Positions 24,344 to 32,477 of a DNA stretch of 42,140 nt are shown one piece after another. The translations under genes were made by a program, and so were the position numbers. Every line of letters begins with the position of its first letter. Within the stretch, counting starts at the first letter, position 1. Source of the DNA: an uncultured Lachnospiraceae bacterium (GTDB lineage: Bacteria > Bacillota_A > Clostridia > Lachnospirales > Lachnospiraceae). The DNA lies in NCBI GenBank assembly GCA_910585655.1, contig CAJUFW010000008.1, positions 1-42,140 of the forward strand, given 5' to 3'. Below the pieces are notes generated by a model, which worked only from the letters and a program-made list of their open reading frames with translations, was not told the origin of the DNA and made no database searches.

Positions 24344-26619
24344 AGGTATCCCTCCAAATCAATTACGGTGATTATAACTCCTTCTTTTGATACAACTATT
24401 CTAGCTCTTTTATATTGATAACATTCCGCATCTGAGTGTTTGCTATTCCCTGGATAAGAAATAGTCGCATTACTTAAAAAATCTCTTACTTCTTCAGGAG
24501 AAAATCTTCTCTCTTTCATACGATATGCAGCATGAGGTGTAACACTTTTTATAACTGTTCCTTTCATAGTGTTTATTCCTTTGATTACTTTACTATACTC
24601 CCTAGCAGCCTTATAGTCAACCGTTTTTGCCTTTTTCCTCTGTTTTTCCCCTTTGTTTTCTGAAGAAGATTTTGTCTTATCCCCTAAAGATGCCGGATGT
24701 CCTTTTACCACTTCTCCTTTTTCGTTAATCTGAACATGTTTCCCTTGTTTGGTCGTAATCCACTTATCATCATTCCTATAGCATGGCTTAAACTGTTTCA
24801 TCAGCTCCTGAACGGAAAGCTGAAACGGAAGAAATAAATCCTGCTTCAAAATATCAGAGACTGCTTCAAATCTTGCCTGTTCCATTTCAGAATTCAGGCA
24901 AACTGGCTCCCCAAAGAACTCCGTACACAAAAATACCTGAGACGAGCAGTATTCTGGCGACATTTCGGAAAGCATAGCAAATGGAATAAGTTCCGCCACA
25001 TAGATTCCAAATTCCTCCCTAGCTTCCCTGACTGCTGCCTCTTCTGGTCGCTCCCCCGGTTCGATATGTCCGCCTGGACCACATAGCAAACCACTATCTT
25101 TACGGTTCCCTACTAGAACTTTTCCATCTTTTATCACGAGAACCCCGCAACCAGTAGGGGCAGCAGCATCCATTTTTATGGCTTCCTTCCCTTGCCCCAG
25201 GTCAGGCTCTGCTGACAGGGCAGTACCAGACGTCTCCTCCGATTCTCCTTCTGTAAAAGGTTCCTGCAACTCTGTCCAATCTTCCCTTTCTTGAAGGATA
25301 TCATTCACGGTAAACTCTCCGCCTTCTGCCAGCCGTTCCCTGACCTCTGAAGCATCAAGAGCCTGCATATCCACATATACCTGGGCTGCCTGTGCCTTTA
25401 CCAGTTCTGTATCCGCTTTTACTTTTCCTACTTCTGCCTGTTCTTTTTCACTCAGGCTCCATAGCGGTTTAAACTCCAATTTAAACTCTGGGATTTCTTT
25501 CAGCTCACCTTTGTACTTCCCTACAGCCAGAATCACGTTAATCAGCGTCCCCAGGTTCCTTTTCAGGTTCAGTTTCTGAATTTTTCTGACAAAGGTATAG
25601 TAGTTTTCCATATCACCTTCCCCGGTAGCATTTTCCCCTGCCGGAGAACGCCCGAACAGCTTTGTCTGCGGAATATTCGTAACAGCAGACAGCATATTGC
25701 AGGCTGCGTCAATAACGTCCTTGACTCCTGAAAAAGTTATCGTCTTATAGTCGTAATCCTCCCCGTTCGCGTCAATGGCTATGCTGTTGATTAACCCCTT
25801 AGCCATATCAATGATCCGCAGCCGCCTTAATACAATATCTTCCCCTTCGTCTGTATCCAGAAGAGCAGCAAGACCATTCATTTTATAAATAGCTTGTATT
25901 GCCCGATCTAACAGTTTTACACCATTTCCATGTGATGTAACCGCCTCCTGCAAGGCTTTCTGTATCCTGACGTATTCCGGTAGACCAAAAAAACGGTATT
26001 CCGTCCGGGTACTGGACTGCGGCAGCTCCCCATTTTTAAAAAGCAGGCAGCGGCTCTCATGGACACGGAAAGCATGACCATATACCGGGAATATATCATA
26101 AAATTCCGGCATCCCAAACTTTACCCTTCCTCCAGAACCTTTCCCCTCCCTGCTTTGTTTATAGATACTGTTATAATCTGGGGATATCAACGGTCTTTCA
26201 AATACAAGTAAATCATCAATTCCCCGAATTCTATCCCAATCCACCGGATCGGTCAGCTCCCCGCCGTCATCCATCACCATAATGATTAACGCCCCACCGT
26301 ACAGCCTGGCCCATTTCATGGCAGCAGAAGCCTTCTGTTCAAAATCCAGTTCTTCCAAAGAATCCTGAATAAATGCCTCAATCCCTTCATCCGTAATCCC
26401 ATAAGTAAAACCGCTGCTGGCTGCATCCTCCGCTGGTATGTCAATAATCTTGGAAAAAAGCCCGTTCTCCTCATAATTTAAAGTAAGCTCCATGTCCGTC
26501 ACAGACCCTTCGCTTTGGAAGCGGTACTGCTCCGAGACGTCATCCCTGGTTCCATATTTATTCATCAGGTTGATATAGCCATCCGCACGCACTTCCTTTT
26601 CCCGCTGTTCTTCCTCCAC
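24340..26619 (-). CDS. Portal protein (DUF1073-type) fused to Nudix and toxin-like C-terminal domains
   Basis: 759 aa, GTG start with GGGAGG upstream. Residues 1-450 are the portal (motifs IIDIPAEDAASSGF, KWARLYGGALIIMVMDDG, NIPQTKLFGRSPAGENATGEGD, FKPLWSLSEKEQAEV). Residues ~485-610 are a complete Nudix hydrolase domain with the box G517-x5-E523-x7-R531-E532-x2-E535-E536-x-G538. Residues ~618-640 hold a WITTKQGKHVQINEKGEVV linker often found before phage toxin domains. Residues ~685-759 (VTPHAAYRMKERRFSPEEVRDFL ... ARIVVSKEGVIITVIDLEG) resemble DUF4258/BECR-type small RNase toxins, with H696, R700, E703 as candidate active residues. The C-terminal domain is AT-richer than the portal. Whether it is cleaved, injected or inactive is unknown. 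Confidence 0.85.
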   Translation of the reverse strand: MEEEQREKEVRADGYINLMNKYGTRDDVSEQYRFQSEGSVTDMELTLNYEENGLFSKIIDIPAEDAASSGFTYGITDEGIEAFIQDSLEELDFEQKASAAMKWARLYGGALIIMVMDDGGELTDPVDWDRIRGIDDLLVFERPLISPDYNSIYKQSREGKGSGGRVKFGMPEFYDIFPVYGHAFRVHESRCLLFKNGELPQSSTRTEYRFFGLPEYVRIQKALQEAVTSHGNGVKLLDRAIQAIYKMNGLAALLDTDEGEDIVLRRLRIIDMAKGLINSIAIDANGEDYDYKTITFSGVKDVIDAACNMLSAVTNIPQTKLFGRSPAGENATGEGDMENYYTFVRKIQKLNLKRNLGTLINVILAVGKYKGELKEIPEFKLEFKPLWSLSEKEQAEVGKVKADTELVKAQAAQVYVDMQALDASEVRERLAEGGEFTVNDILQEREDWTELQEPFTEGESEETSGTALSAEPDLGQGKEAIKMDAAAPTGCGVLVIKDGKVLVGNRKDSGLLCGPGGHIEPGERPEEAAVREAREEFGIYVAELIPFAMLSEMSPEYCSSQVFLCTEFFGEPVCLNSEMEQARFEAVSDILKQDLFLPFQLSVQELMKQFKPCYRNDDKWITTKQGKHVQINEKGEVVKGHPASLGDKTKSSSENKGEKQRKKAKTVDYKAAREYSKVIKGINTMKGTVIKSVTPHAAYRMKERRFSPEEVRDFLSNATISYPGNSKHSDAECYQYKRARIVVSKEGVIITVIDLEGYL

Positions 26620-26633
26620 CCTATTACACCTCC

Positions 26634-28064
26634 CTAATTCACCAGGCTTCCAATGTTGAATGTCTTTCTCTCATAACAGGACAGGGCTACGGCGTCTGCC
26701 CTATCTGGGGAAGAAATTCCTCGTTTCTTCATCTCTTCCTTGCTTTCCAGACGCATCTTCCCCCGGCTGGTCAGCCGATACTTCCGGCAGGAAAACTGTG
26801 CAACCAAATCATTATCATTGGGAAGAAGAAGTTCCTCCATGGCCAGTTTCTCCTTCACCGTACCCCAAAGGTAGGTTGTCATATCATCATACATATCACA
26901 AGCCTTTCCTTTGCCATCCCCTACTGTTTCCTCTGGGACTTTCCCTGCTGCATTGACCGGAACTACCACCATCCGGTTTAGCTTTTCCTCTTGCCTTACT
27001 TCCTCCAGGCGATCTGTCACTCCCCCGCCAAGTCCGCAGTCGTCAATATTCACGAATAATTTTCCATGATATAACGGATATTCTGCGACTGCTTTCCGGT
27101 ATAGCTGAACCACCTTCCCCACCGTCGTCATAAGACTTTGCCCACGAAATATTACTGGAAGGGTAATGTTGCCGCTAACGTTCTGGGCAATCACTGTCTC
27201 ATCCCCTCCATATCTGGCCACATCCACCCCAAATGCTATTCTTTTGGGTAATCCCTTTTCTTCCAGATCCAGCATACAGCTATGTTCAATCAGAGAAAGC
27301 ATAATCAGCACATCATCTTCCTGTTTCGGAAATTCTCCGAAAACACGAACCAAGACAACATTGCTGTTCTTACCATACTTTCGTATGAGAGAATCTATAT
27401 TTTCCTTATTGGTTCTCGGACTGTCCATAGAAGACACAGTATGCTGTTTATAAAGCGTCCGATCTGTATGAAACGCATCAAAAAAAGCGCCGGAAGTCCT
27501 TGTCGGATTCCCGCACAGCAGCAGTTTGTTATTTCCTCCGGAAAGTGTACCAAGTATCGCTTCCATAATCGGATCGGCAACGCCGGATGCCTCATCCACG
27601 ATGAATAACATATTGTCTTCGTGGAATCCTTGCATATTTTCTGGTTTGGTAGCAGTCCTGGCAACTGCGAACCATCGTTTTTCATTGCCAATCATGTAAA
27701 TATAAGTTTTCGTCCATTTTAAAAGCTTAGAAAGCAGAACAGACCTGCTCATCCATTTGCTGACTTCAGACCAAAGGACGTCATGGAGCTGCTGTTTTGT
27801 CGGTGCTGTCGCTACCACCCTGGGATATGGGAAGCAGCAGAGGAACCATAGCAAAGCGACTGCTTCCATACCAGTCTTGCCTACTCCTTGACCGGACTTG
27901 ATTGCTACCTTCGGATTCTTTGCTAAATCCAGCAAAGCCGTCTTCTGCCAGTCGTCCGGCTCGAATCGTAGCACTTCTTTCGCGAATAAGACAGGATTTT
28001 TGCGATAAGCTGGTATTTTCTTTCGGAAGAACTGCCTTCGTATATCTCCTGAAAGTTTACTCAT
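26634..28064 (-). CDS. Terminase large subunit
   Basis: 476 aa. Walker A GQGVGKT at 58-64, Walker B MLFIVDEA with D157/E158, motif CGNPTRTSGAFFDAF after the ATPase, and an RNase-H-like nuclease with D281 in FGVDVARYGGDE and D343-region VNIDDCGLGGGV. Ends in SSPDRADAVALSCYERKTFNIG. Drives DNA packaging into the head and cuts the concatemer; overlaps TerS by eight bases. Confidence 0.95.
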   Translation of the reverse strand: MSKLSGDIRRQFFRKKIPAYRKNPVLFAKEVLRFEPDDWQKTALLDLAKNPKVAIKSGQGVGKTGMEAVALLWFLCCFPYPRVVATAPTKQQLHDVLWSEVSKWMSRSVLLSKLLKWTKTYIYMIGNEKRWFAVARTATKPENMQGFHEDNMLFIVDEASGVADPIMEAILGTLSGGNNKLLLCGNPTRTSGAFFDAFHTDRTLYKQHTVSSMDSPRTNKENIDSLIRKYGKNSNVVLVRVFGEFPKQEDDVLIMLSLIEHSCMLDLEEKGLPKRIAFGVDVARYGGDETVIAQNVSGNITLPVIFRGQSLMTTVGKVVQLYRKAVAEYPLYHGKLFVNIDDCGLGGGVTDRLEEVRQEEKLNRMVVVPVNAAGKVPEETVGDGKGKACDMYDDMTTYLWGTVKEKLAMEELLLPNDNDLVAQFSCRKYRLTSRGKMRLESKEEMKKRGISSPDRADAVALSCYERKTFNIGSLVN

Positions 28065-28908
28065 CGTCGTCTATCCCTTCTTCTGAAGTAGCCATAATCC
28101 AATCATCAACCATTTTATCCTCTTTACCCTCTCCTAGTTTTGCCTTCAAAAGTGCAACCTCTGCCTGCTGCCTCTCTGTCGCAATATTCATATGGTCAGA
28201 TAACCATTGCAAAGCTTTCATCCGGTCGGATAGCTTAATTGATGCCCCGTCCTTTCCCTGTTTAACTTCAGATAGAATCGTACCATCCACTTCTGCACTA
28301 CTTTTAAAACGAACCACATTCTCCCGTTTCATCAGTTGCCGTTTCTCTCCGGTTTCCTCATCCTTTACCTGAACCGGTCCGTACTTTGATAAAACCGGAA
28401 CATCCTCCGAACCAAATTCTATGTAGTCGGTGATATCAGCAAAGGCAATGTCGAGATATTTTTGAAAGATATCTTCCTCGCTTAGCATTTCCCTGTTCAG
28501 ACGATTCTTCTTAAGGCGGGTAATCTCCTCTTTTACACCATCCTTTTCCAACAATCTATAGCCAATGGAAGCCGCTGTTGTATAATCCACCCCATAGGCT
28601 TTCTGATATGCTCTTGTTGCGTTAAAGCAACGTATGTAGTAAATACAAAAAAGCCGTTGTTTATCACTCAAGACCGCATTTTCTATCACTTCCTCTACTT
28701 CATCTGCTATATACTTTTTCCTTTGCGCTGTTTCTTTTGCAACGTTGCATTTCTTTTTTGCAACGTTGCAATCCCATCCTTCTCTATTCTTCCAGCTCCT
28801 CACAGTCCCTTCCGGAATCTCCAGCTTTTTTGCAATATCAGCAAGTCTCATTCCTGCCCGAAACAGTTTCTCTGCTATTCTTTTTTTATCGCTTGCTGCC
28901 CTCGGCAT
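28057..28908 (-). CDS. Terminase small subunit
   Basis: 283 aa. N-terminal HTH (LFRAGMRLADIAKKLEIPEG, then TVRSWKNREGWD) followed by a CNVAKKKCNVAKE repeat, then the Terminase_2 domain (LSDKQRLFCIYYIRCFNATRAYQKAYG; GYRLLEKDGVKEEITRL) and a C-terminal part reading SDRMKALQWLSDHMNIA. Binds the packaging site. At DNA level the CNVA repeat consists of two copies of a palindrome spaced by 21 bp, described separately. Confidence 0.9.
   Translation of the reverse strand: MPRAASDKKRIAEKLFRAGMRLADIAKKLEIPEGTVRSWKNREGWDCNVAKKKCNVAKETAQRKKYIADEVEEVIENAVLSDKQRLFCIYYIRCFNATRAYQKAYGVDYTTAASIGYRLLEKDGVKEEITRLKKNRLNREMLSEEDIFQKYLDIAFADITDYIEFGSEDVPVLSKYGPVQVKDEETGEKRQLMKRENVVRFKSSAEVDGTILSEVKQGKDGASIKLSDRMKALQWLSDHMNIATERQQAEVALLKAKLGEGKEDKMVDDWIMATSEEGIDDDE
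28738..28771. repeat. Two palindromes TGCAACGTTGCA inside the terS gene
   Basis: TGCAACGTTGCA at 28738-28749 and TTGCAACGTTGCAA at 28758-28771, centres 21 bp apart (two helical turns). They encode the CNVA motif twice. The central part resembles the TTGCGACGTCGCAA palindromes elsewhere in the window. Possible recognition site for TerS, by position; not proven. Confidence 0.6.
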
Positions 28909-29041
28909 ATCACCACCTCTCTTCTATCTGCTTTTTAGTTATTTTTCATCCCTGCTACCTTTCAGCCTCTTTCTCCCTCGTTCTTTTCCGGCTTTTTACA
29001 AGCTGACAATACCTAAATCCACTCACATCTCCTTACTTTTT

Positions 29042-29077
29042 ATACGTATTGATTTTATACGTATCATATGGTATAAT
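29042..29077 (+). promoter_or_regulatory. hicAB promoter with two palindromic operator boxes
   Basis: -35 TTGATT (29049-29054) and -10 TATAAT (29072-29077) with a 17-bp spacer. Palindrome ATACGTAT occurs at 29042-29049 and 29057-29064, overlapping the -35 and lying in the spacer, 15 bp apart. A likely binding site of the HicB antitoxin for autorepression (inference). Confidence 0.75.
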
Positions 29078-29098
29078 ACCAACAAGGAGGGACGCAAC

Positions 29099-29290
29099 AT
29101 GCCAATGAAACCACGGGAGATGGAAAAACTGATTCTTGCCGATGGATGGATTTTTAAGAGCCAGGAAGGTTCCCATAAACATTACGTACATCCAACAAAA
29201 CCGGGAAAAGTTACAATCCCATTTCACCAGGGCAAGGACTTAACCAAAAAAGCCGAAAATTCCATCAAAAAACAGGCAGGGCTTAAATAA
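29099..29290 (+). CDS. hicA: HicA-type mRNA interferase toxin
   Basis: 63 aa with AGGAGG eight bases before the ATG. Pattern PREMEKLILADGW, EGSHKHYVHP and VTIPFHQGKDL matches HicA, a dsRBD-like mRNA-cleaving toxin with the catalytic His in the SHKHY stretch. Followed by HicB 44 bases later. Transcribed opposite to the phage genes. Confidence 0.92.
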   Translation: MPMKPREMEKLILADGWIFKSQEGSHKHYVHPTKPGKVTIPFHQGKDLTKKAENSIKKQAGLK

Positions 29291-29334
29291 TCCCACTATC
29301 TGTAGTTCTTTCCATAAATTAGGAGGTGTATGAT

Positions 29335-29760
29335 ATGTTATCCATGTATCCAGCTTGCTTCTTTCATGAAACAGACGGCTATTCTGTTGTATTTCCAGAT
29401 CTCAACTGGCTGGCAACCCAAGGCGATTCCTTTGAGGAAGCCATGGAAATGGCTGTCGATTGTTTAGCTGGCTATCTTTATACTTGTCAAATGGATGGGG
29501 ACACGATTCCAAAGCCATCCAAGCTATCCGATATTGACCCACAGGCTATCGCAGCAGAGCTTGACCCGGATGTACCTATGTGCGAGTCTTTTGTCAATAT
29601 GGTTTCTGTAGACGTAGCTTCCTATGCAAAAGAACATTTTGAAAAATCCGTTAAGAAAACCCTTACCATTCCAACATGGCTGAACCAGGCTGCGTTAGAA
29701 AAGGGTATCAATTTTTCCCAAGTATTGCAGGAAGCTCTTCTTTCCAAAATACAGGCATAA
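29335..29760 (+). CDS. hicB: HicB-type antitoxin
   Basis: 141 aa from the ATG at 29335 (AGGAGG eight bases upstream). N-terminal HicB fold (YPACFFHETDGYSVVFPDLNWLATQGDSFEEAMEMA) that blocks HicA, and a C-terminal RHH-type DNA-binding tail (KKTLTIPTWLNQAALEKGI and onward) for autoregulation. Ends with VLQEALLSKIQA, identical to the end of the second HicB at 30465. Confidence 0.92.
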   Translation: MLSMYPACFFHETDGYSVVFPDLNWLATQGDSFEEAMEMAVDCLAGYLYTCQMDGDTIPKPSKLSDIDPQAIAAELDPDVPMCESFVNMVSVDVASYAKEHFEKSVKKTLTIPTWLNQAALEKGINFSQVLQEALLSKIQA

Positions 29761-29766
29761 CCAACA

Positions 29767-29805
29767 GAAAACTGCCCCTATCACTTAGATGTAGGGGCAG
29801 TTTTC
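29767..29805. terminator. Terminator after hicAB
   Basis: A perfect 14-bp stem, arms 29767-29780 and 29792-29805, loop of 11, T-rich after the stem on the plus strand and A-rich before it (so usable from both sides). Confidence 0.8.
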
Positions 29806-29838
29806 TTATTTACTGAATACTTTCTCCTCTCCTGATTT

Positions 29839-29883
29839 CCGTTAAAAGAAGCCCCAGCGAAATGCCAGGGCTTCTTTTAACGG
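29839..29883. terminator. Second strong hairpin, 16-bp stem
   Basis: CCGTTAAAAGAAGCCC (29839-29854) pairs perfectly with GGGCTTCTTTTAACGG (29868-29883). It could act as a bidirectional insulator between hicAB and the late regulator. The stretch 29884-29953 holds no gene that I can see. Confidence 0.55.
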
Positions 29884-29953
29884 AGGACTGTTATGGTAAG
29901 ATATTTTCTTCGTACTTCTCATGATACTATTATAGCATGGATTTTTATGAATT

Positions 29954-30367
29954 TTATTCCAATTTCATTTTTTTTGAAATTAGTTTTGACACATTGCTTT
30001 GTGTCATATTTAACTTTCTTGCAATTACTTCCTGCTTCATCCCGTCCAGAAACCGATATCGGAAAATCAACCTCAGCTCTGGCTCGGAAATCTGTTCCAC
30101 AAACTGCTCAATCTCCAGCTTTTTTTGTTCTGCCTCCAGCAACTTCGCTTTATACCTCCGTATTCGTTCCATGCTGGCTTCCATCACCTCTGGCTCGTAC
30201 ATCTCCACCCCTACGTGGGTTTCTATGTAAGGAAACTCCCTCATCGAACCTCTGACCTTGCCGCTGATTATCGGAATCTCCTGCTTCTTCTCCTTTTCGA
30301 TACGCTTCCGGAGGTCATCTGCTTCCCGGCATAGCTTCCGATAGCTTTTTAATTCTTGTTCCGTCAT
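29954..30367 (-). CDS. ArpU/RinA-like late-gene regulator
   Basis: 137 aa. Coiled-coil N-terminal half (LKSYRKLCREADDLRKRIEKE), then a sigma-70 region-4-like HTH (EPELRLIFRYRFLDGMKQEVIARKLNMTQSNVSKLI). Proteins of this build precede terminases in Firmicutes phages and switch on late transcription. Here the hicAB insert separates it from terS by 1 kb. GGAGG upstream of the ATG. Confidence 0.75.
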   Translation of the reverse strand: MTEQELKSYRKLCREADDLRKRIEKEKKQEIPIISGKVRGSMREFPYIETHVGVEMYEPEVMEASMERIRRYKAKLLEAEQKKLEIEQFVEQISEPELRLIFRYRFLDGMKQEVIARKLNMTQSNVSKLISKKMKLE

Positions 30368-30412
30368 CGGCTTCCTCCTTCTTTTCCTATTTCTTTACAG
30401 ACTCCATTTTTC

Positions 30413-30441
30413 TTGGCAATACATGCTATATGTGTTATACT
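30413..30441 (+). promoter_or_regulatory. Promoter of the orphan hicB
   Basis: -35 TTGGCA (30413-30418) and -10 TATACT (30436-30441), 17-bp spacer, 24 bases before the start codon of hicB. It does not share the ATACGTAT boxes of the hicAB promoter. Confidence 0.6.
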
Positions 30442-30464
30442 CTTCTTCTAAGGAGGTATTAACT

Positions 30465-30842
30465 ATGTTATTTGTATATCCTGCTATTTTCCACAAAGAA
30501 GAGGATTCCTATTGGGTAGAGTTCCCTGATTTGGCAGGCTGTCACACCTACGGAAGCTCCCTTACAGAAACCATGGAAGCAGCACAGGAGGCATTGGCAG
30601 CTTATCTTCTCACTTTCTTAGAACAGAAAAAAACGATTGTAGCTCCTTCTGATATTTCCTCCATTCACACAGAAGATGGTTTTTCTTCCCTTGTGTCTTG
30701 TGATATCAACCAATACAAAGACACAAAAGCAGTCAAAAAAACTTTAACAATCCCATCCTGGCTAAATGAACGTGCCGTCTCTATGGGAATCAATTTCTCC
30801 CAGGTATTACAAGAGGCTCTTCTCTCTAAAATACAAGCTTAA
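30465..30842 (+). CDS. hicB: Orphan HicB-type antitoxin
   Basis: 125 aa, AGGAGG eight bases before the ATG. Same layout as the HicB above (YPAIFHKEEDSYWVEFPDLAGC, RHH tail KKTLTIPSWLNERAVSMGI) and identical last 12 residues, but there is no hicA next to it: the 97 bases upstream hold only the promoter. Possible uses are cross-neutralising incoming HicA toxins or regulating the nearby hicAB and late genes. Confidence 0.85.
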   Translation: MLFVYPAIFHKEEDSYWVEFPDLAGCHTYGSSLTETMEAAQEALAAYLLTFLEQKKTIVAPSDISSIHTEDGFSSLVSCDINQYKDTKAVKKTLTIPSWLNERAVSMGINFSQVLQEALLSKIQA

Positions 30843-30854
30843 TTCCTAACTGCT

Positions 30855-30880
30855 GCCCCAGCTCATTCAGACGCTGGGGC
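30855..30880 (+). terminator. Terminator after orphan hicB
   Basis: GCCCCAGC (30855-30862) pairs perfectly with GCTGGGGC (30873-30880), followed by ATTCTTT. Confidence 0.7.
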
Positions 30881-30902
30881 ATTCTTTCCTGCTCTTGACA
30901 TC

Positions 30903-31169
30903 TCACACTTTTTCTTTCTCTAGTTCCTCCAGCCTCCCCGACAAAACCAATGCGGTTGCCTCTATCACAATCCTCATCAGTTCCATGTCCAGAGTATCCC
31001 AGGAAATATGAGTGGATGCCTGTTTTTTTCTCTGACCTGCCGTCTTTTGCGTTGTTATCTGAATCAGGCGATACACCGCTTCTTTTAAGGCTGGGATATT
31101 TCCCTTCTGCCCTCTATCCATCAGGAAGCTCCACATTAAGTCTTTTAAGCCATTTGCTGGATTTTCCAT
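30903..31169 (-). CDS. Small helical early protein, unknown
   Basis: 88 aa from the ATG at 31169, AGGAGG seven bases upstream; the longer frame overlaps the previous gene. Helical, no motif recognised (ENPANGLKDLMWSFLMDRG; HISWDTLDMELMRIVIEATALVL). Last gene of the early operon before the late regulator. Confidence 0.6.
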   Translation of the reverse strand: MENPANGLKDLMWSFLMDRGQKGNIPALKEAVYRLIQITTQKTAGQRKKQASTHISWDTLDMELMRIVIEATALVLSGRLEELEKEKV

Positions 31170-31180
31170 CGATGTTCCTC

Positions 31181-32452
31181 CTACTCCATTAGCTCCTCTA
31201 GCGACATCTGTCCCGGCAGCATGTCGTCCGCCTCTGTCTCCTTCTCGCATTCTTCTTCCCACTTTGCCAGCAAAAGCTCCAGAGCGTCTACATAAATCCT
31301 TTGTCTTTGTATCATCAGAAAAGGAACTTCTAACTCCTTGTACTTTTTTAAATCGTTTTTGCACTGGTTGAACAGTCTCCGGACATCCCAGTTGGTATAC
31401 TGCTCCGGATCCGGTTCCTGTTCTGTCCCTGTTTTCTCCATCCCGTCTGGTTCCAACATTTCCTCATACCCCATACACCCATTGGCATGTGTCTTTTTCC
31501 CAAAACACTCGCTGTCGTGTTCGCAGGTATCACAAAGCATTGCTTCCGGTTCCTGCTGCCTCTCTTCCACCTCCCGGAACTCTGCCTCCATGAGTTCCTC
31601 TTCCGTTGGTTCTTCGTGCTGTTCTTCTGACGCATATTCAGCGACCGTCCTTTTCTCCACTTCCTGTAGCTCTTTTCGCATTTGTTCCTGTACGGTTGCA
31701 GGAACTCTCTTTTTCTTGTTTTCGTTCTGTTCTGTTGCGACGTCGCAACGGTAATAGCAAAGCCTGTACCTGCAATTCAGGCAGCAAGGATCCGGCTCTT
31801 GATTCCTTTCTGTTACCAGTGCAAGCTCTGGATGTAGGAACTGGCACTTGTCCCCATATACCCCACCCTCTATTGTTTTCCGCTTTTCTTCTCCCATCTG
31901 CGTACAAGGGAAGGGGGTCCCGCAGGTTGCCGTCCTGCAATATCGCTCCTGCTGCCGTATGCTACAAGAACAGGCACAAAGGAAACAAGAGTATTTCCCA
32001 TCACCACATCCAGGTGTCGTCAAGAAGGAACCCTCTGGATAGACCGTTTTCGGCAGTCCATGAAAGGAAAGCGCTTCCTCCTGCTTCTTTTTCATTGCCC
32101 GGATTTCCTTTACCGTCGTTTCCTGTGTCACCTTCTCCAGTTCTTCGTCTGGCAACCCTAACATCTCCTGCAACTTGCTGACGCCCATCCCGATATACCG
32201 TTCTGCCATATGTTCTCCGCCATCGATGGAGAAGCGGGCGTTGATCGCCATAAACCGGCTTGCACTGGAGGCGCTTAGACCATACTCCCCCTTGGCAAAC
32301 TCCCATATGCTGGTATAGCCATCCTCTGCAAAGAGCGCGTTTTCGCTCACCTGCCGGAGCAGGTAGCCCACCAGAAAAAAGTCCTCGGCTGCGCTGTTTA
32401 AATGCCCTCTTATCGCAGTCTTTAAGTCCTGATAATCCATCTGACCTTCCAT
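31181..32452 (-). CDS. Cys-rich early protein with DNA-binding-like N-terminus
   Basis: 423 aa from the ATG at 32452 (GGAGGAG upstream; the 20 extra codons of the longer frame are unlikely). Residues 1-120: helical with LLRQVSENALFAEDGYTSIWEFAKGEYGLSASSASRFMAINARF, a phage-regulator-like pattern. Then three Cys clusters: CGDGKYSCFLCACSC ... CRTATCGTPFPC; CQFLH...CCLNCRYRLCYYRC; and CDTCEHDSECFG...NGC. These could hold zinc or an Fe-S cluster. The last third is acidic. The CDVATEQ stretch is encoded by a TTGCGACGTCGCAA palindrome. Confidence 0.75.
   Translation of the reverse strand: MEGQMDYQDLKTAIRGHLNSAAEDFFLVGYLLRQVSENALFAEDGYTSIWEFAKGEYGLSASSASRFMAINARFSIDGGEHMAERYIGMGVSKLQEMLGLPDEELEKVTQETTVKEIRAMKKKQEEALSFHGLPKTVYPEGSFLTTPGCGDGKYSCFLCACSCSIRQQERYCRTATCGTPFPCTQMGEEKRKTIEGGVYGDKCQFLHPELALVTERNQEPDPCCLNCRYRLCYYRCDVATEQNENKKKRVPATVQEQMRKELQEVEKRTVAEYASEEQHEEPTEEELMEAEFREVEERQQEPEAMLCDTCEHDSECFGKKTHANGCMGYEEMLEPDGMEKTGTEQEPDPEQYTNWDVRRLFNQCKNDLKKYKELEVPFLMIQRQRIYVDALELLLAKWEEECEKETEADDMLPGQMSLEELME
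31734..31749. repeat. Palindrome GTTGCGACGTCGCAAC in the Cys-rich gene
   Basis: The 16-base palindrome is the same as the three copies in the switch array (39359, 40149, 40914), and the flanks (TCTGTTGCGACGTCGCAAC) match too, though here it lies in a coding region. Confidence 0.8.
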
Positions 32453-32477
32453 CTGTTTCTCCTCCTTCCTGCTTCCT

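Noticed and set aside
28909..29098. A small gene upstream of terS (minus GTG near 29010, about 23 codons)
   Set aside because: Too short and without a family pattern to separate from chance; the region mainly holds the hicAB promoter and the terS ribosome site.
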